A DNA stretch of 64,000 bases from Pelagibius sp. Alg239-R121 (GCF_947331435.1 NZ_CAMZOF010000007.1:1-64000), one strand, 5' to 3'. Positions 34,263-43,618 are shown, counted from the stretch's first letter. Notes: a model not told the origin generated them from the letters alone. Made by a program: numbers and translations.

Positions 34263-36482
34263 ATGTCAGGTGATTTGAACACTGACGCCCAAGTTCTCGG
34301 AAGGATTCCCCCTGGTCTTCGCACCCGGACGCCTTCGCCTGGGCGAGGATTGCTAACCGCTTCCGTGATAGCAGCCAGCTTCGCCTTTGCCGGTGCAACA
34401 TTGGCGGATACGGGTGACGTCGGCGTTGCGCAACTCACGGCTCCGAGCATTAAGGTCGTCAGCAATGGCAAGGAATACACCACGCTGTCGAGCCAATACT
34501 CCGATATCGTGGTCAAACTGCGTATCCAATTGGACGCCGAGGTATCCGGTCGGGTTAAGTCGTGGAGTGCTTGGCCGGAAATCTATGGCAAACAAGCAGG
34601 TTTGTATGGCCTGCAATGGATCGAGTTCAAAGCCAGCGGGAAGACGGTCAGCTATCCCTTCGGTAATCGGCCAAAAAAAGTTGACCGAACAGAAACAATG
34701 CGCATTGAACAGGCCGATTATGCCGATCTTGTCATAGATGGGTGCAATCGCCTTGCAGAAAATCTCCGAAGCTCGGGCATGAGTGATGCCGCTATTTTCA
34801 GTTCGGACTACGACGTCGAGATTGGTGTTTGGGGGGGGCTGCAGTATGAAATGACGGGTCTGGACAACATTATAGACCTGCCGGTTGAAGCCGTTCTAAA
34901 CCCGACCTTCAAAGTGAAGTGCGAAAAGACAAAGATTGGGCCTGTGACAGTGGGGTTGTTGAAAGAGGTTCAGTCGGCGAGCCTCGAAGCCGAAGTGAAA
35001 AAAGGCTTTACCGGCGATTGTAAGCTCGAGTTTTCGGGGAGCATCACGACCAAGAAGGCGAACGAAGAGGTGGAATTTCGGTACGCCGGTGACAGCGGCA
35101 ATGAAAGCGCCCTTCACAAGGTCACGACCGGCGACAACAAGTCTGTGTCGTTCAAGCACGATTACAAACTGCCCAAAAATGCTGCGCCGAGCGGTAAGAT
35201 CCGCATGGTCGGTGTGAGCTCATACTTCACTTCGAACTGGGCGAACTATGAGATCGATTGTGCGGCGAATACGGGTTCGGATACCGTTACCACCTTGCTG
35301 CCGCCCAAGGCGACTATCCTCGAAATATCCGTGATCGGAGAAACGCTTGTCGGCGACCGGCACTCCTGTCCGTCCAAGATCCGCTACAGAGGGTTGCTTG
35401 AGGGCCGTGGACCGGGGCAGGGGGCTGTTTCCTTGCTGGCCAATCTTACGAATACTGAAACCAGGCTTTACGAATTTGAGCAGGACGAAAAGCAGTTTAT
35501 CGCAATGGCGCATGACCTGGTTTGGGACGCGGCTTCTCTTGCAGAGCTCGGCTATCAGCAGTCGGTTGATTTCAAGATGAATGTCACCAACAGCGCCAAC
35601 GAAATCGTCGATACGGCGTCGGTCAAAAAGACATTCTCATGCAAGCCTCTGATTTCCACCGCGAAAGTCACGGCCGAGGTTTCCCGCACGGCTAAAACCG
35701 GCGGCGCTTACATCTGCCCGGTCCGTTACAAGCTCCGTGGATTGCTTCAGGCCGGCGCTTCGGTTTCCGGCCAGGTTGTCATGAACGCTGGCGAGACCGT
35801 GATTGGTCCGGTTCCTTTCAGTGTTGAAAATGGCAAGCTCAAGCCTTTCGGCCCGATCGAATTGAACCTTTCCTGGAAGGGCGTGGGCCTGACCGGCAGT
35901 TCGCCGCAGCAGGCCGTTGACCTGGAGATCCTCGTCAGTGGTGGTCCCGGCGGCGTCCTATTAAAATCGGGCACAGAAAAGAAGATTTTTCACTGCGCGA
36001 AAATGGAGGAAGTCGCGCTCGGCGGCGGCAGTCGCGACGGTTCGACGGCGGGACCAGCGAAGATGCCCGGCAATGCCATTGGCGGTGCTGGCCGGATGAC
36101 CACGGGTAAGCCCAAGCCAACTCATTCGCAGCAGGCGATGGGCGGAGTGAAAGTCCTTCAGCAAGTACCGGGCTTTGCGATCCTTAGTCCTAAAGGTTCG
36201 GCGAAGAAAGGAGAGATCCGCCTGTCGGGAGGCAAGCCGAAAACCGCCTATCTCTTGACTTATTACCGCAAGGCGAATGGCGGCTATCTGCCTCTGCGTT
36301 CAGCCGGTCTGCCTAAGAAGATGACCGGCACCTCTGCCAAGTTCAAGTTGAGAGCGTTAAAGGGCGGGCGTCATTGGCGACTGGAAGTTTGCCCAAGCGG
36401 TCAAAGGACTAAGACGGCTTGCAAGACCTCCGACTTCCAACTGCCGTTGGTAGCGGGACCGGCCAAGATGAAGAAAAAGTAG
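34263..36482 (+). CDS. Large secreted protein with three Cys-containing Ig-like repeats
   Basis: A 739-residue protein with a long n-region and signal peptide (about residues 29-49, LLTASVIAASFAFAGATLA). An N-terminal domain to about 220 is followed by three homologous units of about 110 residues (near 238-345, 350-470, 473-590), each with a Cys early (GDCKLEF, HSCPSKIRYRGLL, YICPVRYKLRGLL) and a Cys at the end (YEIDCAA, TFSCKPL, IFHCAKM). A Gly/Lys-rich linker and a C-terminal Fn3-like domain end in PAKMKKK. It is a paralogue of the 42566-43594 product. AGGAG eight bases before the ATG supports the start. Function unknown; a surface or periplasmic adhesin-like role is inferred. Confidence 0.75.
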   Translation: MSGDLNTDAQVLGRIPPGLRTRTPSPGRGLLTASVIAASFAFAGATLADTGDVGVAQLTAPSIKVVSNGKEYTTLSSQYSDIVVKLRIQLDAEVSGRVKSWSAWPEIYGKQAGLYGLQWIEFKASGKTVSYPFGNRPKKVDRTETMRIEQADYADLVIDGCNRLAENLRSSGMSDAAIFSSDYDVEIGVWGGLQYEMTGLDNIIDLPVEAVLNPTFKVKCEKTKIGPVTVGLLKEVQSASLEAEVKKGFTGDCKLEFSGSITTKKANEEVEFRYAGDSGNESALHKVTTGDNKSVSFKHDYKLPKNAAPSGKIRMVGVSSYFTSNWANYEIDCAANTGSDTVTTLLPPKATILEISVIGETLVGDRHSCPSKIRYRGLLEGRGPGQGAVSLLANLTNTETRLYEFEQDEKQFIAMAHDLVWDAASLAELGYQQSVDFKMNVTNSANEIVDTASVKKTFSCKPLISTAKVTAEVSRTAKTGGAYICPVRYKLRGLLQAGASVSGQVVMNAGETVIGPVPFSVENGKLKPFGPIELNLSWKGVGLTGSSPQQAVDLEILVSGGPGGVLLKSGTEKKIFHCAKMEEVALGGGSRDGSTAGPAKMPGNAIGGAGRMTTGKPKPTHSQQAMGGVKVLQQVPGFAILSPKGSAKKGEIRLSGGKPKTAYLLTYYRKANGGYLPLRSAGLPKKMTGTSAKFKLRALKGGRHWRLEVCPSGQRTKTACKTSDFQLPLVAGPAKMKKK

Positions 36483-36499
36483 TCTCGGTCTGGTGTGGT

Positions 36500-36533
36500 A
36501 CAGCCGGCTGCTCCGCCGATTGCAGCCGGCTGT
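36500..36533 (+). terminator. Hairpin terminator after the Ig-repeat gene
   Basis: A perfect 11-bp inverted repeat (ACAGCCGGCTG, loop of 12, complement) lies 17 bases after the stop codon, followed by a weak T/C-rich stretch (TCCGACTCTTTC). Confidence 0.65.
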
Positions 36534-36568
36534 TCCGACTCTTTCAATAACCTGGGCTATTTTCGATC

Positions 36569-36928
36569 ATGACTTTGCCGACCTACGCAACCTATTTGAT
36601 TGTTCCACTGCATTTGATTGCGGGCTTTCTATTCGGCCTGATTCCCAGTTCCGTCTATCATCCTGCCTACTACGGCGCCTATAGTGGGATCGTCCTGACC
36701 CTCGTGGTGACCGTCGTGGTTTACGGCATGCTCGTTCAGCATCAGCAGCCCGGCTTTGTGGTCGTTTGGCTTCAGTGCTTCCTCGCGTTGCTGGCAGTGG
36801 CTATCCCTTTCTTCACCCTCGATTTCAGTGATCTCTGGCATGCGCTCATGTATCCGCTGATCATGGGAGGGAGTCTTGTGGCCTGCTTGGTAGTGGCCCA
36901 CATTGTGCTCTTGACGACCCGCGTGTGA
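36569..36928 (+). CDS. Hypothetical four-TM membrane protein
   Basis: A 119-residue, almost wholly hydrophobic protein with four predicted helices (about residues 8-25, 36-56, 64-84 and 93-116). No family is recognised. It starts 36 bases after the hairpin that follows the Ig-repeat gene, so it may have its own promoter. No good SD is visible upstream of the ATG. Confidence 0.6.
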   Translation: MTLPTYATYLIVPLHLIAGFLFGLIPSSVYHPAYYGAYSGIVLTLVVTVVVYGMLVQHQQPGFVVVWLQCFLALLAVAIPFFTLDFSDLWHALMYPLIMGGSLVACLVVAHIVLLTTRV

Positions 36929-37120
36929 CAGCCTGCGGGCGCCCTCGAAGCGTTGTGTTTCACGATCCGGCCGTTCTCTTTCACGGGGATGATTCTGCCG
37001 CTTCGGTGCCTCTGTATCCGTTTCGGACATGGTTTGTCTTACCTGCAGGTGCGCGCTTGAGCCCGTGCCGTCAAAACGCGTATGCCTGCCGGGCATCAAT
37101 CCTTCGCGAGGATCCGGGTC

Positions 37121-37152
37121 AAAAAAAACCGCTCCAGTTTCCCAGAGCGGTT
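37121..37152 (-). terminator. Intrinsic terminator of the 37181-37615 gene
   Basis: On the minus strand an AACCGCTC/GAGCGGTT stem with a 10-base loop is followed by a run of eight T. It lies 29 bases beyond the stop codon and is the clearest Rho-independent terminator in the window. Confidence 0.85.
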
Positions 37153-37180
37153 GAAAGGTTTGGAGGCAGGTGTGTGTCGG

Positions 37181-37615
37181 TTACCCCATGGCCCAATAGT
37201 AGGTGCAGGTGTACTCGATCTTGAAGCGGTTCGAATCGCCGGCGCCGACCGGGATCTTCTTGATCTCAATTCCCTGGCCGTTTGCGTCCGAGCCGTTGCT
37301 GCGTTTGATTTTACTTTTGTGCGGGCATTCATAGACCGGTGACTGGCACTTCATGACATCAACGGCACCGGCGGTCTTGTGTTCGCCGACTTTGCTGTAA
37401 CCGGGCATGCAACTGATCAACACTGCCGGAGTAACGATGATCTTGCCAGGCTTGGTGCTGTTGGATTCAGTATTGAAACCAGGTGTTTGCGGTTTGGGCT
37501 TAGACTTGTGCTGTGCCGGTACCGGAGTCAGACCTTCTGCGGATACGATGGGTCCCACAGACACGGATCCGATCAGGCAGCTAGCTGCCAAAAGCAGCGC
37601 CAACTTGCGTTTCAT
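37181..37615 (-). CDS. Small secreted Cys-containing protein
   Basis: A 144-residue protein with a clear signal peptide (residues 1-26, ending VSA) and SD AAGGAGAG. A Lys/Pro-rich segment (QHKSKPKPQTPGF) leads to a compact domain with four Cys (ISCMPGY, VMKCQSPVYECPHK, IEYTCTYYW), suggesting two disulfides. No family is known to me. The Lys/Pro spacer resembles that in the CARDB-type protein at 44491-45072, so both may be exported to the same compartment. Confidence 0.7.
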   Translation of the reverse strand: MKRKLALLLAASCLIGSVSVGPIVSAEGLTPVPAQHKSKPKPQTPGFNTESNSTKPGKIIVTPAVLISCMPGYSKVGEHKTAGAVDVMKCQSPVYECPHKSKIKRSNGSDANGQGIEIKKIPVGAGDSNRFKIEYTCTYYWAMG

Positions 37616-37783
37616 TGCGTTCTCTCCTTACTTGAAATTCACTCTTTTGCGAAACTCATCAGTAAGACGGTTGCGAGGGTGCCTGGGTTCAAATCCAAAT
37701 TAAGATATTGAAACAATTGAAATTAGGGGTGCGGGCTCCACTGCAGAACGATTTATGTCTGCGTCTTGTCTTTGCGGCAGCAG

Positions 37784-38779
37784 TTAAATCCAGTCGACGG
37801 ATTTGGCATTCGAAAGCAGGAGGGGGTGAAGACGGTAGTCGTCGGCAACAAGGCAATCGATTTTACGGCGGCGTTTGGTCATTCGATCGAGTTCTTCGAT
37901 TTCAGACCTGAGCTTCCAGGTGGCGCGAAATGCGATCACTGCGCTGGCCGCCAGCCCATGCTCCACGGGCCACTCCACACGATAGAAGCTCTTGAACGGC
38001 TTGTTCCCGCTTGAATCCCGTTCCCTCGCATTTTCCATGAGCGTGACCGAAATTCTGTCACCGGGTTTGAGATCGAGGTTTCGGGCTTTTGTATGCCCCG
38101 CAATTTTGAGCGACGTGGATTTTCTTCGAAGGACCAGGTGGCCGCTGACGAGTCCGAGAAAATGAAGGACGACCAGCGGCGTGATAACAACGCTGCCCGT
38201 GACGGATAACAGGCTGGCTGTCAGGCCATGCCCTTGCTGTTCTGCATATTGGTAAAGCACCTGTCCTACAGCGATTAGGCCAAAGGCCAGCGCCAGATAT
38301 TGAAACAGGACCAGCACAATCTGCGACCGGGTGTTGTGGTTGGCGAGTTTCTCGGCCTGTTCGGCGTGCGGCCCGTAACGCAGCATGGTGTGGATGGTAA
38401 AGAGGATGTCGACGGCACTCCCCGAACTGTTGCCGTACTGCGCCGTTCGCGATTGCACCACCAGCCGTTTTTTCGCGGGATCATCGAGGGCAAAGTAGTA
38501 GTCTTTGTTGTTTCTCAACGCTGGGCCAAGCCAGACATATTGTGCTGGCCGGCCCCAGAGAATCTGCAGCCAGCTCATTGCCCAGAGGGAAAACACAAAG
38601 GAAAAGACAAGAAGACCAAAGGAAAAGGAGAGAACCGCTGCTTGACCCTCTCCGTGGGACCACCACCAGGCCAGGACCTGGTTGGCAGACGCCCCCACAG
38701 CGAACTCAATTCCGTAAAAAACAGACAAAAAGGTTGCCGCAAGACTGAAAAGCAAAGCGACTGTCGACAGCATCCGCAT
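37784..38779 (-). CDS. Hypothetical four-TM membrane protein
   Basis: A 331-residue protein with two N-terminal transmembrane segments (about 7-29 and 48-75), a soluble loop, two more (about 154-177 and 187-212), then a basic C-terminal domain (LVLRRKSTSLKIAGH ... MTKRRRKIDCL). No family is recognised. It lies upstream of, and in the same direction as, the small secreted Cys protein gene, 168 bases away. Confidence 0.65.
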   Translation of the reverse strand: MRMLSTVALLFSLAATFLSVFYGIEFAVGASANQVLAWWWSHGEGQAAVLSFSFGLLVFSFVFSLWAMSWLQILWGRPAQYVWLGPALRNNKDYYFALDDPAKKRLVVQSRTAQYGNSSGSAVDILFTIHTMLRYGPHAEQAEKLANHNTRSQIVLVLFQYLALAFGLIAVGQVLYQYAEQQGHGLTASLLSVTGSVVITPLVVLHFLGLVSGHLVLRRKSTSLKIAGHTKARNLDLKPGDRISVTLMENARERDSSGNKPFKSFYRVEWPVEHGLAASAVIAFRATWKLRSEIEELDRMTKRRRKIDCLVADDYRLHPLLLSNAKSVDWI

Positions 38780-38816
38780 GGTTCACCGCCGGATAATGCT
38801 GAATTGCGAAACCATC

Positions 38817-39389
38817 CTACTCCGGCGCCAGTTCAAGCCAGCAAAAGGCGTCGAATGGCAGCCCTTCATCTGATACGAAAACCTTTTCACAACTCGTGCC
38901 GGAGAAGCTGTAGCCGTGGGTTTTTCCTGCTCGATCAAAGACCTTCAGGACCGTCGGTCGACTCAAGATGGCATTGACATAGTGGTTAGCGTGCATCGAG
39001 GCCGGCTTTCCACTTTCCTGAGACCAAGCCTCATCTTCACGGGCGGTGTTCATCAGGTACCGCTGTATCCAGTCGTAATTTTCCAGCGAACCCAGCATGA
39101 GCGAATTGATTCTCGTCTCGCTAGCCGCCGCTTCATGCGCGGCCAGCAGGTCGGAAAAGAGCGAGACGGTATCCTCTGCACTGAAGGCACAGTCCTGACC
39201 TGCGGTGGTGTGAACGATGGTTAGGCGCAGCAAACTGTCCTTCTTCTCGATCGAGGCCTTTAGAATGCAACGTTCGGTCACGGTCTCGAAAAAGGGTTTG
39301 TCGCGCGACGACACTTCCTGTGCTTCGGTGGAATTCCCGCTGAAGAGGACCAGGGCGGAAATCACAGACAAGAGAACGGCCTTGAACAT
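38817..39389 (-). CDS. Exported hypothetical protein
   Basis: A 190-residue protein with a signal peptide (residues 1-22, ending TEAQ). It has three Cys residues (ERCILKASIEKKD, AGQDCAFSAED, GTSCEKVF plus DAFCWLEL), suggesting disulfides in the periplasm. A good AAAGGA before ATG 39389 decided the start over two upstream ATG codons. It precedes the four-TM gene by 37 bases on the same strand and may share its transcript. Confidence 0.65.
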   Translation of the reverse strand: MFKAVLLSVISALVLFSGNSTEAQEVSSRDKPFFETVTERCILKASIEKKDSLLRLTIVHTTAGQDCAFSAEDTVSLFSDLLAAHEAAASETRINSLMLGSLENYDWIQRYLMNTAREDEAWSQESGKPASMHANHYVNAILSRPTVLKVFDRAGKTHGYSFSGTSCEKVFVSDEGLPFDAFCWLELAPE

Positions 39390-39452
39390 TCTGGTAATTC
39401 CTTTGCCTTCAATCATTATGCAGCTACCACGTCCCAGCTTCATGAGAGTATC

Positions 39453-39701
39453 TCAGGTATCCGTGGAGTGCGACTTTGTCAGGTACCAAAAGATAGCTGC
39501 TACGAAACCGATGAGCGCCCCAGTCGCGGCCAGGATAAAACCGAGAAAGGCCAATAGGCCCAGTCTGCTCCCCTGTATGGCGATGTCGAAGCTTGGTATA
39601 TTTAGGGTGTAGAAATAGACGACCCCGCCGACGATGAACATAATGAGGCCATATATGGCCATGTCTAAAAAATAGTCGGATGATTTTTTGAGTTTGAACA
39701 T
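39453..39701 (-). CDS. Small two-TM membrane protein
   Basis: An 82-residue protein with two hydrophobic helices (about residues 13-33 and 45-72: LGLLAFLGFILAATGALIGFVAAIFWYL). No family is recognised. It lies between the exported protein gene and the subtilase gene, all on the minus strand. Confidence 0.6.
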   Translation of the reverse strand: MFKLKKSSDYFLDMAIYGLIMFIVGGVVYFYTLNIPSFDIAIQGSRLGLLAFLGFILAATGALIGFVAAIFWYLTKSHSTDT

Positions 39702-39822
39702 TGCGCGGCACCAGACAAATCAGTTCGAAAAACGCTGCAGGTATTATCTCTAGTGATCGAGATTCGTTTTCCATGAGTCGCTCATGCACGTTGTTGCGTT
39801 CAATAATTACTGTCCTTCGGCA

Positions 39823-41472
39823 TCAATCACTGCAGCCCCTTGGGGCACGTACCAAGCCCCAGCCGAAATGATCGTCTTTTCCAGCCAATCCGATATCCAG
39901 CGCGTTCCGGCGCATACTTTCGGAAAGCAACCCGGTGGACAGGCGCGGGTTGAGGGACAGTTCGGCTGCGACGATTGCGGTGACGTAGGGGGCCGCGAAT
40001 GAGGTGCCGCTGCGGTAGGCGCCACCGCCGCCCGGTTTCGCCGTCCAGATATCGACGCCGGGCGCGGCAAAATCGATGTAACTGCCGCGGCTGGCTTTGA
40101 CATAGAGGTGATGGCGGGAATCAACGGCCGTCACCGCAATCACTGATTCTTCGGCTGCTGGAAATGCCGGCGGTGCCTCCGAACCGAAATTTCCTGCCGC
40201 TGCGATCAGCACCATGCCCTGACGGCTGGCCTGAGCCAGATTCGCTGAGAAGACAGCGTTTCTCGGTCCCGCAAAAGAAAGATTGACCACCCGCAACCCT
40301 TCCTCGGCGAGCCAATTCAGGGCAATTGAGATGGTCAATGTGGACGCACGCGTCGTACCTTTGGCATCTCGTTGAAAGACTTCGGCGATGTAGAGCCGGG
40401 CTGCGGGTAACAGCCCGGTCGGTGTTCCAACGCCAGGTCGCCCCACAAGCAATGCTGCGATCCCGGTTGCATGCTCAAGACCTTCCGAAGTCTTCTCCCC
40501 GTTAAGGAAGGATTTCAGCACGATGCTTTGTTCGGCGAGGGCAGGGTGGGTCCGGTCGAGGCCACTGTCGATCAGACCGATGCGGCTCTCCAGTCCCCCA
40601 CCCGCACAGCGTAGAAAGTCTGCGGGCCAATTGATTACGTGCTTTGCGTAAAAGCGGGGTCCCGTTTGCAGATCATATAGTGAGTTCCGATCGACGACGG
40701 CATCGGGCAATGCCGCCCGGAGCTCTCTGACGGCTTCATCCAATGTCGTGCCGGCAGGCAGCGAAACCCGAAAGATGTCCTGACCCAAAGCAGCTAACGG
40801 CACGCGCTCTGCGATGCGATAGCCAAGGGCGGCGATCGTGCCTTGAGACTCTTCCTGCCGATCTGCGAGCAGGAGAGTAACTTCGCCTGGAACAGCCGTG
40901 TTTCCCTGCTGTCCTGTTGGGGTGGTGGCGTCCGCCAAAGCGGAAGAACAGAGTTCAAGTTCGATGCTGGCCGGTTGACCTGTGCGGCGGCCGCGATCAT
41001 CAAAGAGGGTAAGGCTATAGCGATGACCGCTCTTTAACTCCGGAGAGTTCCCAAGGTTGGCGATAAGGCGGGACCCTTGCCAGGTAGCGACGTCGAGTGG
41101 CAGTCGGCCGCTTGGCAGCTCGAGCTGTAGCGAGAGACCGCGGGCGGCCATAAGGCCGTTCCCCTCAATCATGACCAGGTCTCCCGGGCGAAAGCACCGT
41201 GGGCCGATGAGGCTCAGCAATCCAATCCCTTCCGGTCTGTTCGAACTATCCGGAGGATTTCGTGGCCTATTTTGAGGGCGACGCAGGTCCGCCGGGCCGG
41301 TGGGCGGTGATTCGAGCCCTTCCGCGGTGGGTGAAGGAAGTTTCGTGGAAGATCCGGGCAAGGGAGGTGTGCTCGATGGTGATGCCGATGAATCTTGTGC
41401 TATCGATGCCCATGGCGACGAAACCAACAAAGTCACAGCAAGAACCTGTGCCAGGAGAGACCTGATCAACAT
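39823..41472 (-). CDS. Subtilisin-like (S8) serine peptidase, exported
   Basis: A 549-residue exported protease. A signal peptide (to about residue 26) is followed by a Pro/Ser-rich linker, an Ig/IPT-like domain (about 82-176), an I9-like propeptide segment (about 196-266) and the catalytic domain: Asp302 in RIGLIDSGLDRTHP, His334 in LEHATGIAALL, Asn428 in AAAGNFG and Ser491 in YRSGTSFAAP. All catalytic residues are present. It begins four bases after the anti-sigma-like gene, so the two are co-expressed; the protease may act on that protein or on neighbouring surface proteins. ATG 41472 fits the signal peptide better than upstream codons. Confidence 0.9.
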   Translation of the reverse strand: MLIRSLLAQVLAVTLLVSSPWASIAQDSSASPSSTPPLPGSSTKLPSPTAEGLESPPTGPADLRRPQNRPRNPPDSSNRPEGIGLLSLIGPRCFRPGDLVMIEGNGLMAARGLSLQLELPSGRLPLDVATWQGSRLIANLGNSPELKSGHRYSLTLFDDRGRRTGQPASIELELCSSALADATTPTGQQGNTAVPGEVTLLLADRQEESQGTIAALGYRIAERVPLAALGQDIFRVSLPAGTTLDEAVRELRAALPDAVVDRNSLYDLQTGPRFYAKHVINWPADFLRCAGGGLESRIGLIDSGLDRTHPALAEQSIVLKSFLNGEKTSEGLEHATGIAALLVGRPGVGTPTGLLPAARLYIAEVFQRDAKGTTRASTLTISIALNWLAEEGLRVVNLSFAGPRNAVFSANLAQASRQGMVLIAAAGNFGSEAPPAFPAAEESVIAVTAVDSRHHLYVKASRGSYIDFAAPGVDIWTAKPGGGGAYRSGTSFAAPYVTAIVAAELSLNPRLSTGLLSESMRRNALDIGLAGKDDHFGWGLVRAPRGCSD

Positions 41473-41476
41473 CGCT

Positions 41477-42145
41477 CTACTCGACTTCCACCGTTTCGAC
41501 CACATCTCGACGTTGCTTTAACTTCTTCAAAACATTCTCGAGCGTCTCTCCGGCGAGGGCGCCGGTGTTGAGACGATAGATACCCAGCGAGGATGGCCCC
41601 TCCTTGATGGAAAGGCCGGTTTCCAGCAAGAGTGCGCGAATGGCCGCTTCGCTAGCTTGAGGTTTGAAGGTGATCTGCAGTTCGCTGCCATATCCGGCAC
41701 CAGCGAGTTGAGGATTATCGTCGCGGCGTTGCCCGGTCGCGAGCGAAAGGCCGGCCATTACGGCGAGCGTGAGACAAGCAGCGATCGCAAGGTGGCGCCA
41801 CCAGACTGTTACCCCCTGACCCCGGGCGCTTAACTGCGCCTCCCGAGCCAGATTGCTGGCTCGCTTGCCGGTCTTGGCGGTTGAGGCCGGCTGCAGGCCT
41901 TTCCCCAGAGCGATATCTCGTTGCAGGCGGATCAGACCAAGCTTACCCGGCGATGTCTCACTGGGTTCTCCTTTGACGGCTTGCCGCAGCCGCTGCAGGT
42001 AAGCGACCTCCCCGCGCGCCTCTTCAGACCGGATCAGATAGTCCTCAACGTTTGCCAACTCCTGTTCATCCAGGGTTCGGTTGACATAGAACGGAAGGAG
42101 TTTTCTGAGCTCAAGGTCGTTTGGTTCATCTGGTTTATCGGTCAT
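41477..42145 (-). CDS. One-TM anti-sigma-like protein with propeptide-like C-terminal domain
   Basis: A 222-residue protein. Residues 10-60 form a short helical cytoplasmic part (LELRKLLPFYVNRTLDEQELANVEDYLIRSEEARGEVAYLQ) typical of anti-sigma N-termini, but without the His-Cys-Cys zinc site. One transmembrane helix (about 117-137) leads to a periplasmic domain (155-222, ELQITFKPQASEAAIRALLLETGLSIKEG ...) that looks like the ferredoxin-like fold of protease propeptides. The gene lies four bases before a subtilase. The likely partner is an ECF sigma factor, perhaps the one at 28256. Alternative: a periplasmic protease chaperone or inhibitor. Confidence 0.75.
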   Translation of the reverse strand: MTDKPDEPNDLELRKLLPFYVNRTLDEQELANVEDYLIRSEEARGEVAYLQRLRQAVKGEPSETSPGKLGLIRLQRDIALGKGLQPASTAKTGKRASNLAREAQLSARGQGVTVWWRHLAIAACLTLAVMAGLSLATGQRRDDNPQLAGAGYGSELQITFKPQASEAAIRALLLETGLSIKEGPSSLGIYRLNTGALAGETLENVLKKLKQRRDVVETVEVE

Positions 42146-42565
42146 GAATGGGCTCCCAGGTGCCGGGCAAGGCTGCAACAGATATGCGTCCCGCTGTGAT
42201 GCGCGCGTTCTCGCGGTGTTTGTGTCGCGACAGTTGTCCATTGTTGTCTCTGGCGGGTTTCCGGTTCTTCAAAGTGATCTCGCTGCATATGTCGTTGTCC
42301 GAGCGGTGAGCGTTCAATCTGAAATGAATGCACGCACTTTTCCGAAGGGCCGCGTGCTTCGTTCACTGCCTAAAGAACAATGAAGCGCTTCTGATACGAA
42401 GCCCGGCTTTCTGGCGTTAGTCGGGAAGGAAGCTGCGCGGGTTCAAAAAAACTTACGGCGACCAATTGAACCTTTCGGCGGCACTCGCCGACTAAGGGCT
42501 ACGGCCTTCGATGGAGATGTGCTCCGAGGGAGCCGCCGCAACAACAAAGTCTGAGGAGAGACCCC
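42146..42565. other. Divergent intergenic region
   Basis: About 420 bases between the anti-sigma-like gene and the plus-strand secreted protein gene. Frames here are short and look non-coding. A clear AGGAGAG at 42553-42560 serves the plus-strand gene. The region should contain the promoters of both units; no ECF-type -35/-10 pair was identified with confidence. Confidence 0.4.
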
Positions 42566-43594
42566 ATGAGGCATTCTGAAGTTCTGAGGCGCGCAAAGTT
42601 CGCTGTGGCGGCGATCGTCGTTGCTGCCGGTTGTTCGAGTGCCGGAAGTGGGCCGCTGTTGGCGAAGGACTACGACCTCAAGAACGTATCTTTGACATCG
42701 GTTAACTCCACCTTGAACGACTATCCGGCGTTGGTTTTCGAACCGATTGACGGCCAGTGGATCGTCCAGGAGGAGGGGAGTTTTGGTTTTCAGGCGCGCT
42801 TGAAAATCGGAACACGGCAGCATTACACCCGTGTTCACGGTTACAAAATAGGCTTGGTGGCTGATCCCAAGTCCGAGGAAGTCTTATCGAGTACCGGCGC
42901 GGCGGTGCTCGGTCTGAAGAAAGTCGATAAGAATATCCAGGGTGTGATCAAGTTTCCGCATCTAAAACGCTTTGTGAGGAAGGCGCGTCGGATCTGCGAA
43001 AGTCATGGGAATCAGAATAAAAAGGTCGTGAAGTCCTTTGATGTAAGGATGGTTGCCACAATTGCCTATGGCCACAAAAACTATAACGGCAGCCCCGCCA
43101 ATCTATGGTCAGACCCTGGGCAGATTTCCTACCTCTTTCCCGTGGCGAATAATCTGTTCCCAATAAATGTGGTCTGCAAGGCTGCCGCATTCAAAGTTAC
43201 AAGTGCCGAGCTGGACTTCACCTACCAAGGTGACCGCTTCAAATGCCCGGTGAAGGCAACTTTGACGGCAACTTTGAGGGCGAATAAAGCCGGCCCGACC
43301 ACGCTCATCCTCACGCGGGACGACGGGCTGAGCCAAAGGGTCAACGTCAACATTCCAAATAGCGGATTGCTGAGGTGGCGTAAGCACTACAACATCAACC
43401 AGCCGACGACGCGGAAGTACCTGATGACGGTCATTGGCCATGCGGCTTCCACTCCTTGGACGACGATGAGTGTTCCATGTGCCAGCGGCGCCGGCAGTAT
43501 GACGGGTCCGGCGAAGCCTCAAAACAACAACAAGGCTTCACCGACGAAGGCAATCAAGAAGGATTTCAAACTACAGCGCTTGCGCAGAAAGTAG
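42566..43594 (+). CDS. Secreted protein, paralogue of the 34263-36482 product
   Basis: A 342-residue exported protein. The N-terminus (residues 1-33) is a signal sequence with VVAAGCSSAG, a weak lipobox. Residues about 35-205 match the N-terminal domain of the 34263 product (strand pattern, KARRICESHG against DGCNRLAENL), and about 208-305 is one copy of the Cys-bounded Ig-like unit (FKCPVKATLTATLRANKAG ... MSVPCASG). A GPAKP-containing basic tail ends in LRRK, matching GPAKMKKK of the paralogue. SD AGGAGAG is strong. Function unknown. Confidence 0.72.
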   Translation: MRHSEVLRRAKFAVAAIVVAAGCSSAGSGPLLAKDYDLKNVSLTSVNSTLNDYPALVFEPIDGQWIVQEEGSFGFQARLKIGTRQHYTRVHGYKIGLVADPKSEEVLSSTGAAVLGLKKVDKNIQGVIKFPHLKRFVRKARRICESHGNQNKKVVKSFDVRMVATIAYGHKNYNGSPANLWSDPGQISYLFPVANNLFPINVVCKAAAFKVTSAELDFTYQGDRFKCPVKATLTATLRANKAGPTTLILTRDDGLSQRVNVNIPNSGLLRWRKHYNINQPTTRKYLMTVIGHAASTPWTTMSVPCASGAGSMTGPAKPQNNNKASPTKAIKKDFKLQRLRRK

Positions 43595-43618
43595 CTTCAG
43601 AAGTCAGCATGAGAAAAT

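Noticed and set aside
43109-43522. Minus-strand frame opposite the secreted paralogue
   Set aside because: Its translation is Arg/Pro-rich and lies wholly antisense to the better supported plus-strand gene.
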